This document shows positions 1 to 8,884 of a stretch of 64,000 nt of DNA, one piece after another. The notes beneath the pieces were generated by a model. The model ran no database searches. It was not told the DNA's origin and worked only from the letters and a program-made list of their open reading frames with translations. The translations under genes and the position numbers were made by a program. The stretch is taken from assembly GCF_014337195.1 (NCBI RefSeq), contig NZ_CP060634.1, positions 3,020,833-3,084,832 of the forward strand, written 5' to 3'. How positions within the stretch are numbered: position 1 is the stretch's first letter; the number at the start of each line of letters is the position of its first letter. This DNA comes from Qiania dongpingensis (lineage in GTDB: Bacteria > Bacillota > Clostridia > Lachnospirales > Lachnospiraceae).

Positions 1-275
1 AGACCTGCCTTTTATCTGAGGAAGAGAAATCTTCACTCTGCGAAATCGTAACAGAGGCAGGGGCCGACTACATTAAGACGTCCACAGGATTTTCTGCGGC
101 AGGAGCCACCTTCGCTGATGTGGAACTGTTTTCCCGTCATGTGGGAGACGGTGTGAAGATCAAAGCGGCGGGAGGAATCGGTTCTTTTGACGACGCGGAA
201 CGTTTTATCATGCTGGGGGCGAGCCGTCTGGGCACCAGCCGCCTGGTAAAGATAATGAAGAGCGAGAGGGAATGA
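1..275 (+). CDS. deoC: Deoxyribose-phosphate aldolase, C-terminal part (cut by window start)
   Basis: Reading frame 3 is open from the left edge to the TGA at 273-275. DeoC cleaves 2-deoxyribose 5-phosphate to acetaldehyde and glyceraldehyde 3-phosphate in deoxynucleoside salvage. The visible 90 residues carry the two family lysine motifs: YIKTSTGF, which holds the Schiff-base lysine, and VKIKAAGGI, which holds the second catalytic lysine. The end [11 protein letters not shown] is the usual phosphate-binding C-terminus. The next gene, cdd, follows within a few tens of bases, so the two are probably one nucleoside-salvage operon. The 5' part lies outside the window. Confidence 0.93.
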   Translation, partial: TCLLSEEEKSSLCEIVTEAGADYIKTSTGFSAAGATFADVELFSRHVGDGVKIKAAGGIGSFDDAERFIMLGASRLGTSRLVKIMKSERE

Positions 276-308
276 TTCCTTTTGCAGAAGAATCATGGGA
301 AAGGAAAA

Positions 309-749
309 ATGAAGGGTATGGAACAGAAGGGGATCAAACCAGAGAAGCTCCGGAGTTTGATTGGACGAGCGATGGAGCAGCTGGCCTTATCTTATGCACC
401 GTATTCCCACTTTCATGTGGCGGCGGCTCTTCTGTGTGAAGACGGGGCGGTATTTACCGGCTGCAATATTGAGAATGCTTCCTATTCCGCGACAAACTGC
501 GCGGAGAGGACGGCCTTCTTTAAAGCGGTGAGCGAAGGAAGAAGATCGTTTTCCTGTATTGTCATAGCAGGAGGCCGGGATGGTAAGACAGTGGAGTACT
601 GCCCTCCCTGCGGAGTCTGCCGTCAGGTGATGCGGGAATTCTGTGATCCTTCCAAATTCCAAGTGGTCCTGGCCAGATCTTTGGAGGATTATAAGGTGTT
701 TTTGCTGGAGGAACTTCTGCCGGAAAGCTTCGGTCCCGACACCCTCTAA
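309..749 (+). CDS. cdd: Cytidine deaminase
   Basis: Zinc enzyme that deaminates cytidine and deoxycytidine to uridine and deoxyuridine. The motif TNCAERTA supplies the first zinc ligand and the catalytic glutamate; PPCGVCRQVM supplies the other two cysteine ligands. The substrate-binding segment GCNIENASY is present. The length of about 146 residues fits the small homotetrameric class. The start is uncertain: an upstream TTG at 282, ATG 309 and ATG 318 are all in frame. GGAAAGG just before 309 favours 309 or 318. It lies directly after deoC, consistent with joint pyrimidine deoxynucleoside salvage. Confidence 0.92.
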   Translation: MKGMEQKGIKPEKLRSLIGRAMEQLALSYAPYSHFHVAAALLCEDGAVFTGCNIENASYSATNCAERTAFFKAVSEGRRSFSCIVIAGGRDGKTVEYCPPCGVCRQVMREFCDPSKFQVVLARSLEDYKVFLLEELLPESFGPDTL

Positions 750-776
750 AACTGTGTATTTTGGCAGAAATTGCCC

Positions 777-805
777 TTGTCAGATAGCACCTTCTGGTAT
801 ATAAT
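777..805 (+). promoter_or_regulatory. Sigma-A promoter of the 6S-like RNA
   Basis: TTGTCA at 777-782 and TATAAT at 800-805 are separated by exactly 17 nt. Transcription should start near 812. There is no protein gene immediately downstream, which points to a non-coding transcript. Confidence 0.75.
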
Positions 806-811
806 AGCTAA

Positions 812-1054
812 TAGAATTGAAGAGAAGAACCACCTGGAATGTTCGACCATCCTGTATGTTTTGAACCTACAGAGTGTAAAACGGGATTCCAATATCAGTG
901 AGTGGATGTCGGGCCTCCTTTGAGTGGATGGCAGAAGCTCATTTGCGGTTGCCCACCTAGCGAGGGCTAGGAATCAAAAATGCAGGAACCGGCATTTCGG
1001 GGGAATACGAAAGATGCAGACAGCATATTATCTTATGATAATATGCTGTCTTTT
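812..1054 (+). ncRNA. ssrS: Probable 6S RNA
   Basis: The stretch lies between a consensus promoter and a strong intrinsic terminator and holds no credible gene. The 5' part (GGAATGTTCGAC near 838) can pair with the 3' part (GGCATTTCGGGGG near 990), giving a long closing stem around a mostly unpaired middle, as in 6S RNA. Segments such as TTTTGAACCTACA and GAGTGGATG resemble clostridial 6S sequences as I remember them. 6S RNA binds sigma-70-type RNA polymerase holoenzyme and mimics an open promoter in stationary phase. The 5' end is inferred from the promoter. A different structured small RNA remains possible. Confidence 0.66.
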
Positions 1055-1056
1055 GT
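1018..1056 (+). terminator. Intrinsic terminator of the 6S-like RNA
   Basis: AGACAGCATATTATC (1018-1032) pairs perfectly with GATAATATGCTGTCT (1037-1051) over 15 bp around a 4-nt TTAT loop, followed by TTTTGTT. Confidence 0.88.
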
Positions 1057-1115
1057 TATGCCGTTAAAAAAGAGCGTTAGCCGGCATCAAAAAAAGCGGA
1101 TGAGGGAGGAGAAAT

Positions 1116-3470
1116 ATGACCGATCGAAAAAAAGGAAAAAGAGGGCTGTTATGGCTGACTGCCCTGATGCTGATTTGTCTGGGAGGATTGGCAGCCTGGC
1201 TTTTTTTTAAGGGAAGAAATGGGACAGACTGTGTCACGCGGGCATTGGCTGCCAGACAGACTGCGCTGGCGATCGCAGACGGAGAGGAAATAAATGCGGC
1301 CGGGATTCAGAATTTTTCTCAGGATGACGCTGAAAACTGGTATGTGCCTTACGCAGAATATCTGTACGGACAGGGGATATGGGATGCCGAACAGATTCCG
1401 GCGGACAGAAAAGCCATGGGAGGAGCTTTAAACTGCCAGGAGCTTCTTTATATGGCAGAATGGCTGCAGCTTCCAGAAAAAATTACATTTTCTAACGGCG
1501 CTTCCGGAAAAGATCCGGTATCGAAAGAGGACTGGTCACATTTCTATGAGCTTCTACTGGGAAAATACGATACGGCAGGGGCTGTAATCGAACAGGAGAT
1601 ATTATTGATCGGGACGCCGAATAATCTGGAGGACGCCGGTTCCTGGGAAGCCCGAACCGATAAAGGGGTATTAAATTTTCAGGGGCTGTCTTTGGACTCG
1701 ATGGTGGATATGCGCCTAAAAGTGAGGACGAAAGGAGCAGAACTGCTGCAGGTGGAGGAAGTGGTATCGGAAGAGATTACATATGAAAACGTATGGCTGG
1801 ACTCCTACGGATCCGGAGAACTTAAAGTCTATTTGTACGGGACCTGGAGAAAGTTCCAGGTGGGAAGCATAGAGAAGGAATGCAGCGGGATGACGGGGGA
1901 CATCATGCTGAAAAAAGGAAAAGTAACAGAAGTGGCCCTGAAAAAGGAAACCATAAGAGGCAAGCTTTTAGCGGCAGGAGACGGTGAGATGGAAATCGAG
2001 GGATACGGCAAGGTTCCTTTGGCAGATACCTTTCATGCTTATCGGACTTATGGGGGATTTGCGGAGCTGTCGGCAGGGGATCTGATGATCGGATATGACC
2101 AGGCGGAATTCGTGGTGGCGGAAGGAAAGATATGCGCGGCTCTGATAGGAAAGAGCGTTACGGCGGAGAACATACGGGTACTCCTGACCGACGCTAAGAT
2201 TGGATCCATATTTCATGAGACAGCGGCGTTCACTTCTGATAAAGCATTTACAGTAACTTACAATGAAGGAGAAGCTTCGGAACGCCATGAAGCGGGGGAA
2301 AGTGTGGAAATAAACAAGGACAGCCCATATTTTTCCAAGGGAAGAGTCCATATTACTCCGGATGATGGCGGAAAGATTGGATTTACCTCTTTTTCCAGAA
2401 AATATGGCGCGCCTTGGTATGAAGGGACCATAGAACTGGCCGTATCCGAGGAAGGGATACTCATCATCAATGAAGTGGATCTGGAAACGTATCTCTGCTA
2501 CGTGGTACCCAGCGAAATGCCGGAGAGCTATGGGCTGGAGGCTCTGAAAGCACAGGCTGTCTGTGCCAGGAGCTATGCCTGCAGACAGATTGAAGGCAGC
2601 GCGTACAGTACTTACGGCGCCCATGTGGACGACAGTACGACCTTTCAGGTGTATAACAACACCGAGACCGACGATCTTACGAGACAGGCGGTGGAGGAGA
2701 CCTATGGAGAAGTCCTCACCTATGGGGGAAGCCTGGTGACCACTTATTATTATGCCACGTCCTGCGGCTTTGGAAATGACATGCAGGTGTGGGGCAGCGA
2801 CCAGACGAAATATCCATATTTGAAGAGTATTTATATGGCGGATGGAGCAGCGCCGGACTTATCATCGGAAGAAGCTTTCCGGGCTTATCTGGAGAACAGA
2901 GAAGGGGGAAACCTGGAGAGCGGCGCGCCGTGGTACCGGTGGGAAACGACGATATCCACTGAGAAAATGACGGCGCGAATGGATAAGTTTCTGAAAGACT
3001 ATGCGAAAAGCCACGAGGAGCTTGTGCTTTTCCGGCAGGGAGACGGAAGCTTTGCGGCGGCGGACGGAGGAAATGGGCCGGACAGTATAGGGAATGTCAC
3101 CGGAATGAAAGTGGAGGAAAGAAATCAGAGCGGATTTGTCAACCGGCTGCTGATCGAAGGGACGGAAGGAGCTGTCCGGATCGAACGGCCGGGAACAGTC
3201 AGAGCTCTTCTGGGAGACACGGAGCATGTCTATACAAGACTGGACGGCAGCACCTCCACCGGCAAGACCATCCTTCCAAGCGCCAGCGTATGGATGGAAG
3301 AAATCAAAGACGGAGAAGCCTTGAGCGGCTGGAAGCTCAGAGGAGGGGGATACGGACATGGAGTGGGAATGAGCCAAACCGCGGCCAGTACACTTGCAGG
3401 CCAGGGAAAATCCTGCGTGGAGATTCTTCAGTATTTTTATCCTGGAACTGAAATATTTCAGGAGTATTAA
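1116..3470 (+). CDS. Membrane-anchored SpoIID/LytB-domain protein
   Basis: 784 residues. Start ATG 1116 follows GGGAGGAG at a good distance. Residues about 10-31 are one membrane anchor, so the rest is extracytoplasmic. The long middle part is not recognised. The C-terminal third is a SpoIID domain: VVPSEMPESYG around residue 467, where SpoIID has its catalytic glutamate, then KAQAVCARSYA and the C-terminal GYGHGVGMSQTAA with a final YFYPGTEI. SpoIID is a lytic transglycosylase acting on stem-free peptidoglycan during engulfment. This protein is much longer than classical SpoIID and sits away from other spore genes, so it may instead be a vegetative or germination LytB-type enzyme. Confidence 0.88.
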   Translation: MTDRKKGKRGLLWLTALMLICLGGLAAWLFFKGRNGTDCVTRALAARQTALAIADGEEINAAGIQNFSQDDAENWYVPYAEYLYGQGIWDAEQIPADRKAMGGALNCQELLYMAEWLQLPEKITFSNGASGKDPVSKEDWSHFYELLLGKYDTAGAVIEQEILLIGTPNNLEDAGSWEARTDKGVLNFQGLSLDSMVDMRLKVRTKGAELLQVEEVVSEEITYENVWLDSYGSGELKVYLYGTWRKFQVGSIEKECSGMTGDIMLKKGKVTEVALKKETIRGKLLAAGDGEMEIEGYGKVPLADTFHAYRTYGGFAELSAGDLMIGYDQAEFVVAEGKICAALIGKSVTAENIRVLLTDAKIGSIFHETAAFTSDKAFTVTYNEGEASERHEAGESVEINKDSPYFSKGRVHITPDDGGKIGFTSFSRKYGAPWYEGTIELAVSEEGILIINEVDLETYLCYVVPSEMPESYGLEALKAQAVCARSYACRQIEGSAYSTYGAHVDDSTTFQVYNNTETDDLTRQAVEETYGEVLTYGGSLVTTYYYATSCGFGNDMQVWGSDQTKYPYLKSIYMADGAAPDLSSEEAFRAYLENREGGNLESGAPWYRWETTISTEKMTARMDKFLKDYAKSHEELVLFRQGDGSFAAADGGNGPDSIGNVTGMKVEERNQSGFVNRLLIEGTEGAVRIERPGTVRALLGDTEHVYTRLDGSTSTGKTILPSASVWMEEIKDGEALSGWKLRGGGYGHGVGMSQTAASTLAGQGKSCVEILQYFYPGTEIFQEY

Positions 3471-3563
3471 GGAAGAGATGAGAAAACGCTTGTATCTGCT
3501 GTTCCTGAAAGATATAATAGGGAGAAGGTATGGAAAGACTTTTTTCGGGAAGGGTATGACGAT

Positions 3564-5261
3564 ATGGGAAAAACAGCCCCCAGTGACCAGCGCCGGAATG
3601 GCATAAAACAGATATATTTCGTTTTGATCATAGCTGTAATTGTGATATTCATATGGCTGACAGCCGTGATCAGCCAGACATCAGGACTTCCGTCGGTTTC
3701 GCCGGAGGTTTCGGCGAATCAATTTCAGCAGGGATGGTATTATCTGAGCGGAGGAGAAAAACATGCGGTAGAAGCGTTCCCGGCACAGGTTTCTTATGAA
3801 GGCGGAGAGGGAGTGTTTTATAATGTGCTTCCAGAGACGGGAGAGGGACAGAGCCTGATGTTTTCCAATGATTATCAGAGCGTTCAGGTGTATGTGGGAG
3901 AGACGTGTATTTATGACTACGGCTATGAAAATCTTCCTCCTCTGGGTAATCTGCTCGGCAATATCAAATGTTTTGTACCCATGAAAGAAGAATACAGCGG
4001 AGAAGAGATTTCCATCCATCTGAAAATGAATTATTGGGAAGAGAAAGCCGCAATTAAGTCCGTATACCTTGATAATACCAGCGATCTGATCTTCCAAATG
4101 CTGAAATCCCAGGCCGGTCTCGTGCTGTGTCTTATCCTGATGCTCCTATTTTGTGTAGCGCTGTTCGCCTGCTTTGTCTGGGCAAGATATAAGAAGATTA
4201 CGGAAGAGAGCGGGGTTTTTTTGAATCTTGGCTTGTTTGTGTTCTTGTCTGCCGTTTGGATCTGGACGGATTCGTCTCTGCCTCAGCTTGTGTTTAAGAG
4301 CGGCATCGCTTTGTGCGTGACTTCGTTTTTCAGCTTTATGCTTCTTCCTGTGCCGATGATAGGCTTTGTGGAGAAAATCTGCGCGGGAAAGACGCGTATG
4401 TTCAGAAGCTTCCAGCTGATGTGCCTGCTCAATTGTGCCGTGCAGAGTATTTTTTACGCGGCAGGAATAGCGGATTATCCTCAAATGCTTCCGGTGACGC
4501 ATCTGTTATTGGCAGCGGTGATTATTTTTATAATCTGTTATCTGATCTATGATGTTCGGAATCACGCTTCTTATTATGCCAAGGGTATGCTCGTGGCCAT
4601 TGGGGCGCTGACCTTATTCTCCTTTGCTGCTTTGTTGAACTTTTATATCAGCAGACGACTGGATAACAGTCTGTTTTTCCGAATGGGTTTTCTGTTGTTC
4701 ATCTTGATACTAGGCTACATGTCGGTAAAAATGCTGCTGTCTTATCAGGAGGTCAGGACGCAGGCGGCCGTATATCAAAAACTGGCGTATACTGATCTGA
4801 TGACTCAGGTGAATAACCGCAGCTCTTTTGAAGAATTTATAGACGGGTTAAATGCGGAAGTGAGATCAGAGAAGAACCTGACCTTTATCATGCTGGATCT
4901 GAACGGATTGAAGCAGACCAATGACAAATATGGGCATAAGGCGGGAGACCGGCTCCTTCAGAGCGCGGCGGATTGCATAAAATCAGCCTTTGGAGAAGCG
5001 GGGACCATATATCGTATTGGAGGCGACGAGTTTTTTGTGGCGGTCACCCGAGAGGATGTAAATGTGGAAGAACGGCTGAGCTATATGGACGAAAGGATTG
5101 CCGAGTATAACAGACGGCACTCGGAGGATCCATTCTGTTTGTCCATCGCGCGGGGGACAGCATCCGAAAAAGAATATCCGGATTGCGGTATAGACGGACT
5201 GTGGAAAAAAGCGGATGAGAACATGTACCGGGAAAAAGCAGCCTTCCACAGCAGTAGATAG
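3564..5261 (+). CDS. Membrane diguanylate cyclase with extracellular sensor region
   Basis: 565 residues. An N-terminal membrane segment (about 15-36) is followed by an extracytoplasmic region of roughly 150 residues, then a block of about seven membrane helices (about 180-400), a layout like 7TM sensor proteins. The C-terminal GGDEF domain carries the intact signature GGDEF at residues 486-490 and the substrate segment DLNGLKQTND. It should make cyclic-di-GMP from two GTP. The RxxD product-inhibition site normally five residues before GGDEF is absent (GEAG instead). It ends at a shared terminator facing the PFK gene and seems to be a single-gene unit. Confidence 0.93.
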   Translation: MGKTAPSDQRRNGIKQIYFVLIIAVIVIFIWLTAVISQTSGLPSVSPEVSANQFQQGWYYLSGGEKHAVEAFPAQVSYEGGEGVFYNVLPETGEGQSLMFSNDYQSVQVYVGETCIYDYGYENLPPLGNLLGNIKCFVPMKEEYSGEEISIHLKMNYWEEKAAIKSVYLDNTSDLIFQMLKSQAGLVLCLILMLLFCVALFACFVWARYKKITEESGVFLNLGLFVFLSAVWIWTDSSLPQLVFKSGIALCVTSFFSFMLLPVPMIGFVEKICAGKTRMFRSFQLMCLLNCAVQSIFYAAGIADYPQMLPVTHLLLAAVIIFIICYLIYDVRNHASYYAKGMLVAIGALTLFSFAALLNFYISRRLDNSLFFRMGFLLFILILGYMSVKMLLSYQEVRTQAAVYQKLAYTDLMTQVNNRSSFEEFIDGLNAEVRSEKNLTFIMLDLNGLKQTNDKYGHKAGDRLLQSAADCIKSAFGEAGTIYRIGGDEFFVAVTREDVNVEERLSYMDERIAEYNRRHSEDPFCLSIARGTASEKEYPDCGIDGLWKKADENMYREKAAFHSSR

Positions 5262-5273
5262 GCGGAGAAAATG

Positions 5274-5320
5274 AAAAGGCCCTGAAAGGAGGACCGGAAA
5301 CGGCCGCCTTCAGGGCTTTT
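5274..5320. terminator. Bidirectional terminator between diguanylate cyclase and PFK genes
   Basis: AAAAGGCCCTGAA at the left pairs with TTCAGGGCTTTT at the right around a bulged inner stem (GGAGG/CCGCC). A-rich and T-rich flanks allow it to work for both convergent genes. Confidence 0.85.
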
Positions 5321-5352
5321 ATGGTAAAACGATGTGTTTTGATTAGTCTTGA

Positions 5353-6585
5353 TTATTTCAGGGTGGTGGCAAGATCTAAAAATGCAGGAAGGCCATTTAC
5401 CAGCTTCACAGGAGATGCGCCCTGAATCAGGGGAAGTGCATATTTTACATAGCCTTCTCCGATGTTGGTGCCGTTGTCGGTGATCCATTCAGCCGGGAAG
5501 GGCTTTTCTTTGTTGCACACTTCGTTGACGTCTGTCAGCTGATAAGTGATCTTATATTCTTCCCCAGGTTCTCTGATGAAAGCGACCATCATACCGGTCT
5601 TTCCTTCCAGTGCGGCCTTTGCGGCTACGGAACCGGCCATGGCGGCTTCTTCGATATCTGTGGCAGAAGCCAAAGAAGCGCCGCATCTTTGGATGATGCC
5701 AAATTCCAGGGAACGAACCTTTACGCCGAGCTTTTCATTGATGACTTCGGATAAATATTTGCCGCTGCCGGTCAGCTTCTTATGACCGAAGCTGTCTACA
5801 GCGCCGTCGGCGCCGGCGTATTCACAGATGAATTTGCCGTCTTTGTCGGCAATGCCTTCTGAAATGCAGACGACAACATTGCTTGTTTTCTCCAGGCACT
5901 TTTTCACGTCAGCCAGGCACTGGTCCATATCAAATGCGGTTTCCGGCAGATAGATCAGATGAGGGGCGTCTCCCTCAAATTTCCTTGCCAGGACAGATGC
6001 GGCGGTCAGCCAGCCGGCATGCCTGCCCATGATTTCAACGACAGTTACACAGGGAGCGGCATAAACGCCGGCATCCAATGCACATTCACGGACTGTGGTT
6101 GCCACATATTTTGCGGCGCTGCCGTATCCGGGCGTATGGTCCGTCACGATCAGGTCGTTGTCAATGGTCTTGGGAACACCCATGAAGATGATATCAGTGC
6201 CGGCCTTCTCGCCATAACGGGAGAGTTTGGACACGGTGTCCATGGAATCGTTGCCGCCGATATAGAAAAAGTAACCAATGTTCATTTCTTCAAATTTTTT
6301 CAGAAGAGTAGGATATACCGGGTCGTTTAAATCTTCCGGCAGCTTAAAACGGCAGGATTTCAGATAAGAAGCGGGAGTCGTCTGTAAAATCTCCAGCTCG
6401 TCCTTTGAAAGGTCGGAAAGGACCGTAGTCTTTCCAGCCAGGAAACCCTCGATGCCATTTACCATACCGTAAATCTTGTCAATCTTCTCAGAGCCCAGGA
6501 ATCCGGTAACCACGCCGTAAAGGCTGCTGTTGATTACGGAAGTAGGGCCGCCGGACTGTCCGACAATGACATTTTTTTTGCTCAT
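5353..6585 (-). CDS. pfp: 6-phosphofructokinase, PPi-dependent type by signature
   Basis: 410 residues, glycolytic phosphorylation of fructose 6-phosphate. The N-terminus VGQSGGPTSVIN is typical. The phosphoryl-donor site reads GGNDS at residues 110-114, with Asp113 where ATP-dependent enzymes have glycine, and PKTIDND with Lys139. In the PFK family this Asp plus Lys pair marks pyrophosphate users. MGRHAGWL is the substrate-binding motif. The start is supported by AGGAGAG on the minus strand. It is divergent from icd; both genes have their own sigma-A promoters in the shared 236-nt gap. Donor specificity is inferred from residues only. Confidence 0.9.
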   Translation of the reverse strand: MSKKNVIVGQSGGPTSVINSSLYGVVTGFLGSEKIDKIYGMVNGIEGFLAGKTTVLSDLSKDELEILQTTPASYLKSCRFKLPEDLNDPVYPTLLKKFEEMNIGYFFYIGGNDSMDTVSKLSRYGEKAGTDIIFMGVPKTIDNDLIVTDHTPGYGSAAKYVATTVRECALDAGVYAAPCVTVVEIMGRHAGWLTAASVLARKFEGDAPHLIYLPETAFDMDQCLADVKKCLEKTSNVVVCISEGIADKDGKFICEYAGADGAVDSFGHKKLTGSGKYLSEVINEKLGVKVRSLEFGIIQRCGASLASATDIEEAAMAGSVAAKAALEGKTGMMVAFIREPGEEYKITYQLTDVNEVCNKEKPFPAEWITDNGTNIGEGYVKYALPLIQGASPVKLVNGLPAFLDLATTLK

Positions 6586-6618
6586 GTGTGATCTCTCCTT
6601 TTTTTCTGTTGGGTCTTC

Positions 6619-6697
6619 CGCAGCGTAAATGCTGCGAATATGGCCGATATATTAGCCAAATTAGCATAATTCTATAACAAAAAGACAATTTTGACAA
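6619..6697 (-). promoter_or_regulatory. Promoter and leader hairpin of the PFK gene
   Basis: On the minus strand TTGTCA (6697-6692) and TAGAAT (6674-6669) are 17 nt apart. The transcript leader then holds a 6-bp hairpin, CGCAGC (6619-6624) with GCTGCG (6631-6636). The role of the hairpin is unknown. Confidence 0.65.
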
Positions 6698-6738
6698 GGG
6701 CTTGCGGGGGAAAACACAAAAAACACGCGGAGCCTTTG

Positions 6739-6767
6739 TTGACAGTTATATGAAATATGCCTATAAT
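6739..6767 (+). promoter_or_regulatory. Consensus sigma-A promoter of icd
   Basis: TTGACA (6739-6744), 17-nt spacer, TATAAT (6762-6767): both hexamers match consensus perfectly. High basal expression of icd is expected. Confidence 0.85.
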
Positions 6768-6821
6768 AAGGGAGAAAATGCCGGGGAGAGACGGCAGGCG
6801 GCAGGCTGAAGGAGGACAAGC

Positions 6822-8036
6822 ATGGATAAGATCAAAATGCAGGCTCCCATCGTAGAGATGGATGGGGACGAGATGACTCGTATATTGTGGAAAATCATAA
6901 AGGAAGAGCTGTTGCTTCCGTTTATTGATCTCAATACGGAATACTATGACCTGGGACTGGAGCACAGAGACGCTACAAATGACAAGGTGACCACAGAGGC
7001 GGCGGAGGCGACTAAAAAATATGGCGTGGCTGTGAAATGTGCTACCATTACTCCCAATGCGGCCAGGGTTAAGGAATATGGCCTGAAAGAAATGTGGAAG
7101 AGCCCCAACGGCACGATCCGTGCAATCCTGGACGGAACTGTTTTCCGGGCGCCGATCATTGTAAAAGGAATCGAGCCATACGTAAAGACCTGGACCAAGC
7201 CCATAACCATCGCGAGACACGCGTATGGAGATGTGTATAAAGCTGCAGAAATGAAAATTCCCGGCCCGGGTATCTGTGAATTGGTGTATACGGATGCAAA
7301 TGGTGTGGAAACACGGGAACCAATCCACGAGTTCAAGGGCCCCGGTGTACTGCAGGGCATGCATAATCTGAACCGATCCATTGAAAGCTTTGCCCGCTGC
7401 TGCTTCAGCTATGCGTTGGATACCAGGCAGGATTTGTGGTTTGCCACAAAGGATACCATATCTAAAAAATATGATCATACATTTAAGGATATTTTCCAGG
7501 AGATTTACGATAAAGAATATGCCGGAAAATTTTCAAAGGCAGGCATCACTTATTTCTATACCTTGATTGATGACGCAGTGGCCCGTGTCATCAAATCAGA
7601 AGGCGGATATATCTGGGCGTGCAAAAACTATGACGGAGATGTGATGAGCGATATGGTCGCTACTGCATTCGGTTCTCTTGCCATGATGACTTCTGTCCTG
7701 GTGTCACCAGACGGAAATTATGAATATGAAGCGGCCCATGGGACGGTGCAGCGGCATTATTATAAGTATCTGAAAGGCGAGAGTACGTCGACGAATTCCG
7801 TCGCAACGATTTTTGCCTGGAGCGGGGCCCTGAGAAAGAGAGGGGAACTGGACGGCAGCAAGAGACTGCAGGAATTTGCTGATTTCCTGGAGAGCGCGAC
7901 CATTCAGACCATTGAGGACGGTATCATGACAAAGGATCTGGCGCTTATGACGACGATTCCGGATCCTCATGTGGCGGAGAGCAGTGAGTTCATTAAAGCC
8001 ATCCGGGAACGCCTGGAAAGAAAACTTGGCTGTTAA
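6822..8036 (+). CDS. icd: NADP-dependent isocitrate dehydrogenase, eukaryotic-like type
   Basis: 404 residues. Oxidative decarboxylation of isocitrate to 2-oxoglutarate, supplying NADPH and the carbon skeleton of glutamate. The sequence has MDGDEMTRI at the N-terminus, the substrate loop [11 protein letters not shown] with VFRAPI, and YEAAHGTV in the nucleotide site. Length and motifs match the homodimeric eukaryotic-like subgroup rather than the E. coli type. ATG 6822 follows AAGGAGG. It is monocistronic: a perfect promoter lies in front and a strong terminator at 8058. In a fermentative anaerobe it probably serves glutamate synthesis more than a full TCA cycle. Confidence 0.96.
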   Translation: MDKIKMQAPIVEMDGDEMTRILWKIIKEELLLPFIDLNTEYYDLGLEHRDATNDKVTTEAAEATKKYGVAVKCATITPNAARVKEYGLKEMWKSPNGTIRAILDGTVFRAPIIVKGIEPYVKTWTKPITIARHAYGDVYKAAEMKIPGPGICELVYTDANGVETREPIHEFKGPGVLQGMHNLNRSIESFARCCFSYALDTRQDLWFATKDTISKKYDHTFKDIFQEIYDKEYAGKFSKAGITYFYTLIDDAVARVIKSEGGYIWACKNYDGDVMSDMVATAFGSLAMMTSVLVSPDGNYEYEAAHGTVQRHYYKYLKGESTSTNSVATIFAWSGALRKRGELDGSKRLQEFADFLESATIQTIEDGIMTKDLALMTTIPDPHVAESSEFIKAIRERLERKLGC

Positions 8037-8057
8037 ATCTGATTGAGACAAAAGGAG

Positions 8058-8096
8058 CAGAGGGTCTGGTGATTCCGGACCCTCTGTTTTTGTTTT
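8058..8096 (+). terminator. Terminator of icd
   Basis: CAGAGGGTC (8058-8066) pairs with GACCCTCTG (8078-8086), followed by TTTTTGTTTT. Confidence 0.9.
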
Positions 8097-8097
8097 A

Positions 8098-8774
8098 ATA
8101 CAACCAAATATTTTTTGCAATCATTCCTGTAAAGTCTATACCAAGACACCGGCAGAAGTTCCAGACCGTCACGATTTCGGTTCGCTGGCGATTCAGGGGC
8201 CGCTTTATCCCCGCTCCAGGAGTACTGCTCACATGTCAGCGGGAAATCTTTATGATTTCCCGCCTCCGGTTCGCTCAGAAACGGAATCGGTATTTTTCGT
8301 TTCTGCCTCCCTCCGCCTGGGAAACACCGGCCGCTGCCCTGCGGCGCTCACCTTTAGGCCGGCCCGGAATCTTTCTGCCGGTATTCTTTCTGTCGCACCA
8401 TTTCAGACGACTTCCGTTCCCTTGATTCCAGAAAAGAATCGGATATCCACACGGCCCGCGCGCCTTACGGCAGCGGGCCGCGGTGGACCGCCCATGGCTT
8501 TTAAAACGAATGAGAGCTTATTTCGGTGCGGGAAGAAGAGCAAGAGGAAGGATCCGATTCCATCGTAAGGCGAGCGCCGCAAAGGCGTTAGCAGGATTTT
8601 CCCGGCCGCAGGGAGGTAAAAACCGAATCTCATGCAGGTTTTTATTGGAATCTGACATGGAAAAATATCGATTTATCCATGTCAGTTGGAAAGGACCGAC
8701 TGGAGGCCGTAAAGATTCTGGTTACGGCTGCCAGCGAGCCGCTTGGATGGAAGCGGATTTCCTCCTGCTCCTTC
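8098..8774 (+). repeat. Dispersed hairpin-rich repeat, copy 1 (longest in window)
   Basis: About 680 bp with no credible gene. It shares long stretches with copy 2 (50161-50414, opposite strand) and copy 3 (63383-64000, same strand). Left end ATACAACCAAAT is shared with copy 2. It contains several inverted repeats: GCGGGAAATC/GATTTCCCGC (8239-8263, 5-nt loop), CGGCCCGC/GCGGGCCG (8452-8480), AAAAACC/GGTTTTT (near 8620-8645), CTGACATGGA/TCCATGTCAG (8652-8685) and GCCGTAA/TTACGGC (8706-8728). No terminal inverted repeats or transposase were found. The short frames inside it are not conserved as proteins between copies. Confidence 0.85.
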
Positions 8775-8884
8775 TGATTAATTAGGATGAGTTTCATTAA
8801 AAGTATTCAAAAGGATATTATTACGGACCCTTCCGGATTTTCAGGAATATGATAAAGGTATGAAACCAGGGCGGGGAGGGTCAG

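Noticed and set aside
980..1210. Open frame of 76 codons starting at 980
   Set aside because: It lies across the 6S-like RNA terminator and the start of the SpoIID-type gene; it has no credible ribosome site.
8233..8785. Open frames inside repeat copy 1 (8233-8568 and 8483-8785) and inside copy 3 (63425-63658, 63486-63800)
   Set aside because: They change length and frame between copies, lack ribosome sites and have skewed composition. The conserved feature is the DNA or RNA, not a protein.
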